Assembly: GCA_964457225.1 (NCBI GenBank)
Contig: CAYWEM010000020.1
Location: 1-45,334 of the forward strand
DNA length: 45,334 bases
Direction: 5' to 3'
Origin: CAYWEM01 sp964457225
GTDB taxonomy: Bacteria > Acidobacteriota > Aminicenantia > UBA2199
Below, one piece after another: positions 14,854 through 23,183 of the stretch. A program made the translations under genes and the position numbers. The notes below the pieces were generated by a model that did not search any database, had not been told where the DNA came from, and saw only the letters and a list, made by a program, of their open reading frames with translations. The first letter of the stretch is position 1. Each line of letters begins with the position of its first letter.

Positions 14854-15789
14854 ATGAAAAGACCGCTGCTTATCGGTTTTTTTATCCTGATTGTCGGCTC
14901 AGTGATGGTTTTCGGCAGTATGCCGGTTCTGCTCAAGGTCAAGGTGCAGATGGCCAATGTGCGCCAGGAGCCGGATCCCAACAGCTCCATCGTCACCCAG
15001 GTGGCAAAGGGCACCGAGCTGGTGGCCGTGGCCCAGACCGGAAACTGGTATGAGATTTCCGTACTCGACAAGTCCGGCAAGACCATTTCGGCTTACATTC
15101 ACGTCAACACGGTTGAAGTAAGCGGCGGTGAAAAGAAAACGGCCGAGCCGGAGAAAAGGGAAGAGGCCAGGCCGGAAAGAGCCGAGCGTCCCCGGCCTGC
15201 GGCCAAGCCGGCTCCCAGAAAATCAGCCGCTGCTGCCAGTACAGGCGGCATCAAGCTGATCGCCGGCTTCAATTCAGGACGGCTTGCTTTTTCCGAAGCT
15301 CTGCCTCCCGAGCTCACCCAGAAGGCAAAAATGGGTTTTGTGGGTGGTGTCGGTTTTGAAAGCGGCGGCACGGTCGGTTTTGAGCTGAACGTACTGGCCG
15401 CCAAGGGCGGTACTTCTTTCGTGGTGCCTACCGGTGAGAAGTTCGTTCTCGACGGCTTTGGCCTGTATTTGCCCTTCATGCTGAAATTCAGATTCCTGGG
15501 CGGCGCCGGTCCCTACCTGATGGGCGGAGGGTCGGCCGGTTACCTGCTCAGCCAGAAATTAAAGATGGTCACTCCGACCGAAACCGCAGAGGAAGATATA
15601 ATCGACGACGTCAACCGGTTTTACTACGGACTGGTTTTCGGCGGCGGATACGAGTTGGCCATGGATACAATGACCCTGGTCTTCGAAATACGTTACGACC
15701 TGGGGCTTTCCAACTGGTTTAAGGAGCCGATGCCTGGTTCCTGGGCCCGCTCCCGGGTTCTCAACCTGCTGATCGGTTTCCGTTTCTGA
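14854..15789 (+). CDS. SH3-domain protein fused to a predicted outer-membrane barrel
   Basis: Not a named family. The 311 residues divide into a signal peptide (about 1-21), a bacterial SH3 domain (about 25-90: VQMANVRQEPDPNSSIVTQV, GTELVAVAQTGNWYEI, AYIHVNTVEV), a Lys/Pro/Ala/Glu-rich linker (about 95-130) and a C-terminal half of alternating strands with GFGLYLPFMLKFRFLG and YYGLVFGGGYELA, ending in GFRF. A C-terminal phenylalanine after alternating hydrophobics is the usual outer-membrane-protein signal. SH3b domains commonly bind peptidoglycan, so the protein could tether the outer membrane to the wall; that is inference. AAAGGAGG lies before the ATG. Confidence 0.7.
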   Translation: MKRPLLIGFFILIVGSVMVFGSMPVLLKVKVQMANVRQEPDPNSSIVTQVAKGTELVAVAQTGNWYEISVLDKSGKTISAYIHVNTVEVSGGEKKTAEPEKREEARPERAERPRPAAKPAPRKSAAAASTGGIKLIAGFNSGRLAFSEALPPELTQKAKMGFVGGVGFESGGTVGFELNVLAAKGGTSFVVPTGEKFVLDGFGLYLPFMLKFRFLGGAGPYLMGGGSAGYLLSQKLKMVTPTETAEEDIIDDVNRFYYGLVFGGGYELAMDTMTLVFEIRYDLGLSNWFKEPMPGSWARSRVLNLLIGFRF

Positions 15790-15859
15790 AGTCAACAACG
15801 GTCGCGACCGGCTGATCCGACTGAAGAAAGGACTTGTTTTCGGCCGGCAAAACTGGCTA

Positions 15860-17191
15860 ATGACCAAAATACCGCCCATAGTTTCGGTTTTCCTGCTGGC
15901 ACTGGTCTGCGTGTCGCCCGCGGCGCCGGCAACGGAAAAACACAGCTTGCAGGAGGCATTCGCCCGGGCCCTGCTCAGGACACCTCAAGTACAGGAAAAA
16001 ATACTGGACCAGGAAGCCGCCCTGATCCGCCGGGACCAGGCTCTGAAAAACAAGCGCTTTGTCATAGACCTGGAAGCGTATTTCCAGTCCGCCAGCGACC
16101 GGGTCGAGGTCAGCTTGGACTCTCCCCGGCCGCCGCTTGACTTCCTGCCCTCAGGTAAAACCATTCTGCTGGCCATGCCTGAAAGATTTTACGATATCAA
16201 GCTGGCGCTCAGGCAACCGCTTTACAGCGGCGGCGCCCTCAGCCGGGCCGTGCGGCTGGCCGAAATAGAGCAGGAAATCCGCCTGGAACTGGCCATGAAC
16301 GAACGACTTGATACGGCCGCCCGGCTGAAAACATCTTATTATACCTGCCTGATGTTGAACAAAAGCCGTCTTTCCCTGCAGAAATTACTGGACAGCCTGC
16401 GTTTGCACCAGGAGAGGATCGTCGATCTGCGCCGCGAGGAATTACTGCGCGAATCTGACCTGTTGGAGGCCCGGCTCAAAATCGCTGAACTGGAATTGCG
16501 CCGGCTTGACCTGGAAAGCCTTTTGGCTTCGGAAGAGGCTGTTTTTTTCAGTATCTGCGGCCTGGAATTTTCCGCCATGGACCAGTCGGCCTCGGAGCTT
16601 GAGCTTTCCTTCTCTCGCGCCCTGGAAAGACTGCAGACCGAGCACCCGTTGAGCAGGGCTTTTCAGGCCCGGCTTCGTGCCCAGGAAACCTTGCGCCTGC
16701 TGGCCGCGTCTTCGGCTTTGCCGCGCCTGGCGGTGGTGGCTGAACTGCACCTGGCCAGGCCGGGCCGCAATTATTTTCGTGATGAGTGGACGCTTTATAC
16801 TCAATTCGGACTTGGCTTGCAGCTGCCGGTTTTCAGTTGGGGCCGGATCGCGGCCGAAACGCGGCTGGCGGCCATTGAGCTGGAAAAAACCGGGCATTCT
16901 TTCCGGGCATTTGTTGTGGAGGCTGAAAAGCTTCTGCGGCGATTGTTTCAGCAGAAAGAAGGCATAGAGGAAAAGATGCAGGTCTTTGCCGGACTGCTGG
17001 TTGACGCGGCGGTGGAAGTCGAGCTCAAGAAGGCTCTTTACCGGGAGGGCCAGTTGGATCACCGCAGTTACCTGGCCGCCATGCTCAACCAGGAACACTA
17101 CCAGGCCAGGGAAGAGGAAAGCAGGCTGCAGCTGGAAATAGTTAAGGCGCAAATCCTGACCCTGGCCGGGCAAAGCCTGGAGGAACAATGA
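15860..17191 (+). CDS. TolC-type outer-membrane efflux channel
   Basis: Outer-membrane exit duct of a tripartite exporter (443 residues). A signal peptide ending near SPAAPAT is followed by two repeated long helical regions typical of the OEP family, including SLQEAFARALLRTPQV near the N-terminus, LALRQPLYSGGALSRAVRLA (strand and helix of repeat one) and GLGLQLPVFSWGRIAAETRLA (the equivalent in repeat two). Rich in Leu, Arg and Glu heptads. No strong ribosome binding site is seen. It is the first gene of a six-gene run with overlapping stops and starts (to 21934), so it is assigned to the YbhGFSR-like exporter. Confidence 0.88.
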   Translation: MTKIPPIVSVFLLALVCVSPAAPATEKHSLQEAFARALLRTPQVQEKILDQEAALIRRDQALKNKRFVIDLEAYFQSASDRVEVSLDSPRPPLDFLPSGKTILLAMPERFYDIKLALRQPLYSGGALSRAVRLAEIEQEIRLELAMNERLDTAARLKTSYYTCLMLNKSRLSLQKLLDSLRLHQERIVDLRREELLRESDLLEARLKIAELELRRLDLESLLASEEAVFFSICGLEFSAMDQSASELELSFSRALERLQTEHPLSRAFQARLRAQETLRLLAASSALPRLAVVAELHLARPGRNYFRDEWTLYTQFGLGLQLPVFSWGRIAAETRLAAIELEKTGHSFRAFVVEAEKLLRRLFQQKEGIEEKMQVFAGLLVDAAVEVELKKALYREGQLDHRSYLAAMLNQEHYQAREEESRLQLEIVKAQILTLAGQSLEEQ

Positions 17192-18084
17192 ACAGAATCA
17201 TGGTCCTGCTGTGCCTGGCAATCTGTGCCTGGTCCTGTGCCGGGGAAAAGAGCGAAATAAGGGTGCCGGGCCTGGTACGGGGCGAAGTGGCCGCCGTGCG
17301 GGTGTTGCATCCCGGCCGGGTCCAGCAGGTCAGAATCAGGCAGGGCCAGCAGGTCAGGCGTGGCGAGCTTGTCATTGAGCTTGAAAGGGACAAGATCAGC
17401 AACCTGGAGCGGGAACTGGACCTGGCCGCCGCTGAATTGCAGCTGGGCCGGGCCGCGGCCCGGGAAAAGCGGCGCCTGGTAAGCTCCGGCCTGGTATACC
17501 GGCGTGAACTGGCGGCCAAGCTGGAGCGCCTGCAGAGCGGACGGTCGGTGTCCGCCGACCAGTTGGAACAGGCCAGGTTGGCTCTGCTGGAAGCGGAAAC
17601 AGCCTTGAGCGAAATTGACTTCGGCCTGCAGCAGCTCGACCTACAGGAGGAAAAGCTGGCTCTCAAGAAGGAGGCTCTGCAGCTGCAGGAGAGAGATTCC
17701 CTGATGCTGGCCCCGGTCGACGGCACGGTTCTGGAAGTATTCGTCGGCAACGGAGAGATCGTCCTGCCCGGCATGCTGGCCGCCGATATCTTGGATGAAA
17801 CCAGCCTGCATCTGGAAGTTTTCGTGGAAGAAGTCGAGATGAGCCGCCTGAGGCTCGGTGGTCCGGCCCTGATTGAAGTGGATGGAATTACGGGCCGCAG
17901 GTTCGAGGGAACTATCGTTTATTTCGGACGCAAAGCCGAGTTTTCACCCAAGTACATTCTTTCCGAAAAAGAACGTCAATCCTTACTGTACAAGGTCAAG
18001 ATAGGATTGCCCGCTGAAAACCGGGAAGTGTTCAAACTGAGCATGCCGGTTACCGTAATACTGCCTTTCAGCCAAGAATCCTGA
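17188..18084 (+). CDS. HlyD-family periplasmic adaptor (YbhG-like)
   Basis: Membrane-fusion protein that would connect the ABC exporter to the TolC channel. The 298 residues show a hydrophobic leader ending in AWSC (an imperfect lipobox), a split biotinyl-lipoyl domain (RVLHPGRVQQVRIRQGQQV and LMLAPVDGTVLEVFVGNGEIV), a long coiled coil between them (about 70-170) and a beta-barrel domain (LHLEVFVEEVEMSRLRLG). The start overlaps the TolC stop by four bases (ATGA). Shape and order match YbhG of the E. coli ybhGFSR exporter. Substrate unknown. Confidence 0.88.
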   Translation: MNRIMVLLCLAICAWSCAGEKSEIRVPGLVRGEVAAVRVLHPGRVQQVRIRQGQQVRRGELVIELERDKISNLERELDLAAAELQLGRAAAREKRRLVSSGLVYRRELAAKLERLQSGRSVSADQLEQARLALLEAETALSEIDFGLQQLDLQEEKLALKKEALQLQERDSLMLAPVDGTVLEVFVGNGEIVLPGMLAADILDETSLHLEVFVEEVEMSRLRLGGPALIEVDGITGRRFEGTIVYFGRKAEFSPKYILSEKERQSLLYKVKIGLPAENREVFKLSMPVTVILPFSQES

Positions 18085-18992
18085 TGATCGAGGTCGCCGG
18101 TCTGGTCAAGTCCTTCGGCGATATTAAGGCTCTGGACGATTTTTCCTGCCTGGTGCGGCGAAATGCCATTACCGCCCTGACCGGGGCCGACGGGGCCGGC
18201 AAATCGACTTTTTTCAAAATTCTGATCGGCCTGTTGCGGGCCGATCGCGGGATGGTCCTGATCGACGGCCGGAATATTGCCGAAAGCGGCGGTCAAACTG
18301 GCTTGTTCGGTTACATGCCGGAAAATTTCTCCCTTTACCCTGATCTGAGTGTGGCCGAGAACCTCGATTTTTTCGCCGCCATCCACGGCCTGGCCCGGGA
18401 TGAAAGCAAACGGCGGCAGCAGCTCCTACTGGAACGAACCGGCATGAGCCCTTTCGCCGCTCGCCGGGTGAGTAATCTTTCCGGGGGCATGAAACAGAAA
18501 CTGGCCCTGATGGCTCTTCTGCTTGCTTCACCCCGGCTGTTGATACTGGATGAGCCGACCACCGGAGTCGATCCGCGCTCGCGCAGTGAGTTTTTTTCAA
18601 TTCTCCAGGAATTGCGGGACGAAGGCCGCAGTGTGCTGCTCTCCACTCCTTACCTGGATGAAGCCGAAAAGGCCGATTACGTGGTCCTGGTTAAAAAAGG
18701 CCGCGTCCTGAAAAGTGCCACTCCTGCTGAGCTGAAGCGGCAATTACCGGCGCGTGTTTTCCGCCTCGAAACCCGGGGCAACCCTCTGCAGGTCATGGCA
18801 GCTTTTGCAGACCGGGATTGCCTGCGAGATGATCTTTACGTTCGCGGCCGTTTCCTGGTCTACATGCAGAGCGGCAGAGAAAACCTGCTCGATCGCATAC
18901 CTTACCTGAACTGTTATCAGGATGAACCGCGGCTGGAAGACGTTTACATTTATTACGAAAGGCGTTCCGCCGCTTCGGTCGAGGCAGGATGA
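18084..18992 (+). CDS. ABC transporter ATPase, equivalent to the N-terminal half of YbhF
   Basis: First of two separate ATPases (302 residues). Walker A GADGAGKST (34-42), signature LSGGMKQK (about 132-139) and Walker B LLILDEP are intact, but the switch histidine is replaced: the H-loop reads STPYLDEAEKADY with Pro189. In E. coli YbhF the first ATPase domain likewise has an intact signature and a non-His residue here. By heterodimer logic this subunit gives its good signature to the other subunit's ATP site. A C-terminal extension (about 220-302) follows. Start overlaps the adaptor stop by one base. It energises export together with the next three genes. Confidence 0.9.
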   Translation: MIEVAGLVKSFGDIKALDDFSCLVRRNAITALTGADGAGKSTFFKILIGLLRADRGMVLIDGRNIAESGGQTGLFGYMPENFSLYPDLSVAENLDFFAAIHGLARDESKRRQQLLLERTGMSPFAARRVSNLSGGMKQKLALMALLLASPRLLILDEPTTGVDPRSRSEFFSILQELRDEGRSVLLSTPYLDEAEKADYVVLVKKGRVLKSATPAELKRQLPARVFRLETRGNPLQVMAAFADRDCLRDDLYVRGRFLVYMQSGRENLLDRIPYLNCYQDEPRLEDVYIYYERRSAASVEAG

Positions 18993-19720
18993 AAACAGCT
19001 TTGACAGTGCAGGGACTGGTCAAGAGCTTCGGTTCCTTTCGGGCGGTAGATGGTATTTCCTTCACTCTTCCCGAGGGAGAGATCATGGTTTTTCTGGGGC
19101 CTAACGGAGCTGGAAAAACCTGCACCCTGAAAATGATCATGGGCATACTGGCTCCAAGTGCGGGGTCGATTATGATCAGAGGCATCGAACAGTTTCCCAA
19201 CAACCCGCTTACCAAGTCTCTGCTGGGCTACATGTCGCAGAAATTCTCGCTGTATCCCAACCTGACCGGCTTTGAAAACGTCGATTTCATTGGTGGAATC
19301 TTCGGCTTGCCCAAGGAAAGGGTGGCCTGTAAAAAGGAGGAACTGGTCGCCATGGTAGGCCGGGAAATCCTCGGGCTGCAGATCGGCCGAGTCCCACCCG
19401 GCATCCGACAGAAAGTGGCCCTGCAGGTCTGCCTGATGAATGAGCCGCAAATCATTCTGCTCGATGAGCCGACTTCCGGAGTTGATCCGGAAACACGCAG
19501 GCGCTTCTGGATGGAAATATACAGCCTGAAGCAAGCGGGGAAAACCATAATGGTCACCACTCATTATCTCGATGAAGCTGAATATGCCGACCGCATACTG
19601 GTCATTGACCGGGGGCGGATCGCGCTTGACGGGGAACCGCAGGAATGCAAGCGAAGCTGGAAATGCAATTCAATTGAAGAACTGTTTCTGAGGACGGTAA
19701 ATGGCGGCCACCAGGCTTAG
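18989..19720 (+). CDS. ABC transporter ATPase, equivalent to the C-terminal half of YbhF
   Basis: Second ATPase of the pair (243 residues). Walker A GPNGAGKT (37-44), Walker B IILLDEPTSGVDP and H-loop VTTHYLDEAEYAD (His192) are intact, whereas the signature is degenerate: VPPGIRQK (135-142) replaces LSGGQ. YbhF's second half shows the same kind of change. This is the exact complement of the preceding subunit, so the pair forms one complete and one degenerate ATP site. Start overlaps the first ATPase by four bases. In E. coli both halves are one polypeptide; here they are two genes. Confidence 0.9.
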   Translation: MKTALTVQGLVKSFGSFRAVDGISFTLPEGEIMVFLGPNGAGKTCTLKMIMGILAPSAGSIMIRGIEQFPNNPLTKSLLGYMSQKFSLYPNLTGFENVDFIGGIFGLPKERVACKKEELVAMVGREILGLQIGRVPPGIRQKVALQVCLMNEPQIILLDEPTSGVDPETRRRFWMEIYSLKQAGKTIMVTTHYLDEAEYADRILVIDRGRIALDGEPQECKRSWKCNSIEELFLRTVNGGHQA

Positions 19721-20831
19721 AGCGGTCATGCGCAAGGAATTCAGGCATATCCTGCGCGACAACCGCAGTTTGACCGTGGTCTTTGTCCTGCCGGTGCTGA
19801 TGATATTTTTTTACGGCTATTCTCTTTCCTTTGACCTTGAGCAGGTCAGGCTGGCGCTGATCAACCACAGTAGCGGTGAATTGGCGAAGCTTTTTGTGGA
19901 AAGGATATCGTCCAACAAGGTCTTTAACTTGATCAAACCTGACTCCCGGCAGGAAGTTGACTCGGAAATAGCTTTGGCTGAAAAAATGCTGCGCCGGGGA
20001 GAGATTCATGCCTATCTGGTGATTCCCGCTGATTTTTCATCCGGCCTGCTCAATGACCGCCAAACAGAAATCGGGCTGGTTGTTGACGGCAGTGACACCA
20101 ACGTGGCCAACCTGATCATGCAGAAACTGGAACAGGCGCGGGTTGATTTCATTCTCGATTGGAAAAAGATCCCCGACTTGATTTTCATCCGCACCCACAT
20201 ATTCTTCAATCCGGAAGTGAAAAGCTATTTTTATTTTATTCCCGGTTTGGTGGCGGTTCTGCTGATGATGATTTCTTCGCTGCTTACCTCTATTTCCATT
20301 GTCAGGGAAAAGGAAAGCGGTTCCATTGAGCTTTTGTTTATTTCTCCACTGCGTTCTGGTGAAATCATCCTCGGCAAGACCATTCCCTACATCCTGGTGG
20401 CGTTCAGTTCAGGGGTCCTGGTATTGGCTTTCGCTCACTTCTGGTTCGGCATTCCCTTCCGTGGCAGTCCGCTGGTGCTGGCGTTTTTTTCCTTTATTTA
20501 CCTGTGCTGCGGGCTGGCCTTCGGTATTCTCATTTCCACGGTTTCCCAGACCCAGCGCATGGCCATGATATTTTCCATACTGGCTACCATGCTGCCATCA
20601 ATACTGCTTTCCGGTTTTATTTTTCCGCCGGAAGCGATGTCCGTGCCGATCCGCCTGGTTTCCGCACTGGTGCCGGCTACCTATTACCTGCGCATAATTC
20701 GGGGTGTTTTCGTCAAGGGGGCCGGCATGGTTTATTTCCTGCAGGAAGGGGCAGTTTTATTGTTGATGGGTGTTTTTCTACTGTGGCTGGCCGTGCGTAA
20801 ATTCACCAGGTTGAGACGGGAGAAAGCTTGA
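19701..20831 (+). CDS. ABC-2 type permease (YbhS/YbhR family), first
   Basis: Membrane subunit of the exporter, 376 residues. One helix near the N-terminus (TVVFVLPVLMIFFYGYSLSF) is followed by a periplasmic domain of about 130 residues, then five helices with the family segment SIVREKESGSIELLFISPLR before helix three. Starts 20 bp inside the preceding ATPase gene. N-terminal AVMRKEFRHILRDNRSL is the usual amphipathic entry of ABC-2 permeases. Pairs with the next gene to form the heterodimeric pore. Confidence 0.92.
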   Translation: MAATRLRAVMRKEFRHILRDNRSLTVVFVLPVLMIFFYGYSLSFDLEQVRLALINHSSGELAKLFVERISSNKVFNLIKPDSRQEVDSEIALAEKMLRRGEIHAYLVIPADFSSGLLNDRQTEIGLVVDGSDTNVANLIMQKLEQARVDFILDWKKIPDLIFIRTHIFFNPEVKSYFYFIPGLVAVLLMMISSLLTSISIVREKESGSIELLFISPLRSGEIILGKTIPYILVAFSSGVLVLAFAHFWFGIPFRGSPLVLAFFSFIYLCCGLAFGILISTVSQTQRMAMIFSILATMLPSILLSGFIFPPEAMSVPIRLVSALVPATYYLRIIRGVFVKGAGMVYFLQEGAVLLLMGVFLLWLAVRKFTRLRREKA

Positions 20832-21934
20832 ACAGGATTCTGGCTCTCAGCAAAAAAGAATTCCTGGAAATTTTCCGCATGCAGCATTTCCTGCCTTTAC
20901 TGCTCTTCATGCCTTTGCTTCAGGTTCTGATTTTCGGCTACGTTTTGACCATGGACATCAAGAGTGTTCCGATCAGGGTGGTAAATCTTTCGGCCACCAC
21001 AGAAGCACAGGAAATAGTAATGCGATTGCTCAGTTCACCCCTGTTCAAGGTGGCGGCGGTACATGAGCATCCGATTGCCGCTGAGGAAATACTCAGGCAG
21101 GGAGAGGTAAAGGCAGTGGTTTCCCTGCGCGATCAACCGGGCGGTAGTGTCTTCGGCAAAGCTTATCCCCAGATCCAGCTACTGCTGGACGGTATTGATT
21201 CGAACACTTCGTTGGTGGCGGCCGGTTACCTGAACGGCATCGTGCAGGAATTCCTGCTGGCTGACATGGCCCGCTTCGGAGTGAATATGCCCGTGGAATA
21301 CCGGCCGCTGTTTCGCTTTAATCCAAGTCTGCGCAGTATTAATTTCATGGGGCCGGCCCTGGTGGGCATATTGCTCACTTCGCTGCTTTTAATCGTCGGG
21401 TCAGTGGCCATAGTCAGAGAAAAGGAATTCCAGACCATCGACTCACTTTTGATTTCCCCGCTCCGGCCCCTGGAAATCTACATCGGCAAAGCTCTGCCGG
21501 TGGCCCTGGTCGCCATGCTCAGTGCCGCGATGGGCCTGGCCATGGTTGTGTTCTGGTTTCAAGTGCCTTTGCGCGGTTCACTTTTTTTCCTGCTGCTGAC
21601 CGTGATGCTTTACGTGCCGGCGGTGCTGGCTTTCAGCATGATGATTTCCACCTTGGCCCGCACCCAGCAGGAGGCCATGTTTTTCGCCTGGTTTGCCATG
21701 ATCAGCTTCATGATGTTTTCCGGATTCCTGACCCCGGTGGAAAACATGCCTCTGGCCCTGCGCTGGCTGAGCCGGGCTAATCCGACTTTTTACCTGATGC
21801 GCGTTGTGCGGGAACTTTTCCTGAAAGGAAACTCCATTATCGATTTCTGGCCCGATCTGCTGCACTTGATTGCTATCACCGTTTTGGTGGTAATCGTCTC
21901 TCTGCTTAATTACCGGCGGTCGATTTACCGCTGA
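20828..21934 (+). CDS. ABC-2 type permease (YbhS/YbhR family), second
   Basis: Second pore subunit, 368 residues, same architecture: LALSKKEFLEIFRMQHFLPL entry, one helix, a periplasmic domain, then five helices with SVAIVREKEFQTIDSLLISP. The start is TTG at 20828, overlapping the previous stop as TTGA; a bacterial operon with two paralogous permeases is normal for the Ybh type. It is the last gene of the exporter operon, 50 bp before the methionine sulfoxide reductase gene. Confidence 0.92.
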   Translation: MNRILALSKKEFLEIFRMQHFLPLLLFMPLLQVLIFGYVLTMDIKSVPIRVVNLSATTEAQEIVMRLLSSPLFKVAAVHEHPIAAEEILRQGEVKAVVSLRDQPGGSVFGKAYPQIQLLLDGIDSNTSLVAAGYLNGIVQEFLLADMARFGVNMPVEYRPLFRFNPSLRSINFMGPALVGILLTSLLLIVGSVAIVREKEFQTIDSLLISPLRPLEIYIGKALPVALVAMLSAAMGLAMVVFWFQVPLRGSLFFLLLTVMLYVPAVLAFSMMISTLARTQQEAMFFAWFAMISFMMFSGFLTPVENMPLALRWLSRANPTFYLMRVVRELFLKGNSIIDFWPDLLHLIAITVLVVIVSLLNYRRSIYR

Positions 21935-21984
21935 GTGGCGCTGAAAAAGTGTCAGGAAGAAAAAAAAATACTATTCTTTGCCTT

Positions 21985-22923
21985 ATGAAAAGGATGGATC
22001 TTTTATTGCCGGTTCTGCTCTGGTCTTTTTTGGCGCTGGGCTGCCGGCAGGCGGTGAATATGAGCAGTGATGCCGAATACCGGCCCCTGACCGCTGCCGA
22101 AAGAGCGGTCATTCTGGAAAAGGGCACCGAGCGACCTTTTTCCGGGGAATACAACCGGCATTTTGCCGAGGGAGTTTATCTCTGCAAGCTATGCCGGACC
22201 CCGCTTTACCTTTCGGACGACAAGTTCGCCTCTTCCTGCGGCTGGCCGAGTTTCGACGATGAAATACCGGGAGCAGTATTGCGCTTGCCTGATCCTGACG
22301 GCCGGCGCACCGAGATAGTATGCAATTCCTGCGGCGCCCACCTGGGCCATGTCTTCCTGGGCGAAGGTTTTACGGCCAAGGATACCCGGCACTGTGTCAA
22401 CTCTGTTTCCCTGGTATTTGTCGCGCCGGGCGAGGATGTCCGTGAACGGGCCCTGTTTGCCGCCGGCTGTTTCTGGGGGGTTCAGTACTACTTCGACCGG
22501 GAGCCCGGAGTCTTGTCCACCAGCTCCGGATACAGTGGTGGCCGGTTGGCTTCACCCTCTTACCGGGATGTGCTGACCGGCACCAGCGGTCACGCCGAGA
22601 CCGTTGAAGTGGTTTACGATCCGCGGCAGACCAGTTATGAAAAATTGGCCAGGCTTTTCTTTTCAATTCACGATTTCAGCCAGGTTGACCGCCAGGGACC
22701 GGATATAGGCAGCCAGTACCGCTCGGCCGTTTTTTACCTCAACGAAGGTCAGCGGATTATCACTGAAAAGCTGATCTCGGTGTTGACCACCCGCGGCCTG
22801 GAAGTGGCTACCAGGGTTGAAAAGGCCGGCACCTTCTGGCCGGGTGAAGATTACCACCAGCATTACTACGATAAAAAGGGCGGTCTGCCGTATTGCCACG
22901 TCAAGCGCCGGGTTTTCGATTGA
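21985..22923 (+). CDS. msrBA: Lipoprotein MsrB-MsrA methionine sulfoxide reductase fusion
   Basis: Repairs oxidised methionine (both R and S sulfoxides) outside the cytoplasm. From ATG 21985 a lipoprotein signal (MDLLLPVLLWSFLALGC, lipobox ALGC) precedes MsrB, with zinc cysteines CKLC and CNSC, SSCGWPSFD, and catalytic Cys in DTRHCVNSVSL. MsrA follows, with catalytic GCFWGVQYYF, GYSGG, GHAETVEVVYDP and GEDYHQHYY. The MsrB-before-MsrA order is less usual than MsrA-MsrB. Upstream start GTG 21949 is possible, but would lengthen the basic region before the leader; no strong ribosome binding site serves either. Electron donors for periplasmic Msr proteins are usually a DsbD/CcdA-type system, not seen here. 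Confidence 0.93.
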   Translation: MKRMDLLLPVLLWSFLALGCRQAVNMSSDAEYRPLTAAERAVILEKGTERPFSGEYNRHFAEGVYLCKLCRTPLYLSDDKFASSCGWPSFDDEIPGAVLRLPDPDGRRTEIVCNSCGAHLGHVFLGEGFTAKDTRHCVNSVSLVFVAPGEDVRERALFAAGCFWGVQYYFDREPGVLSTSSGYSGGRLASPSYRDVLTGTSGHAETVEVVYDPRQTSYEKLARLFFSIHDFSQVDRQGPDIGSQYRSAVFYLNEGQRIITEKLISVLTTRGLEVATRVEKAGTFWPGEDYHQHYYDKKGGLPYCHVKRRVFD

Positions 22924-22989
22924 ACTGCCTGAATTGATTTAATTCCTGATTTATCTGGACCTGGAGATGCGCTCTGGCGGGAGGGTGAG

Positions 22990-23020
22990 GAGCTCAGCTC
23001 TCAGCTCTTGACTTTTTTTT
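22990..23020 (+). terminator. Possible terminator after msrBA
   Basis: GAGCT (22990-22994) can pair with AGCTC (23003-23007), and a run of eight T follows at 23013-23020. The stem is short, so this is a weak call. A second hairpin, AGCCGGC at 23120-23126 with GCCGGCT at 23135-23141, lies in the leader region of the next gene and has no T run. Confidence 0.35.
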
Positions 23021-23183
23021 CCTTCCGGGCAAAAATGAACCATCATGCTGTCAGCCCGTAAGCACAAACCGGCGATTGATGTCGCCCGGACTGACCTAGG
23101 TTGAGCAGAATTCCGGTCAAGCCGGCTGGATACCGCCGGCTGGTCCCGGCCGGTCTGACGATAAATCAGCAGGAGGTATGTCG

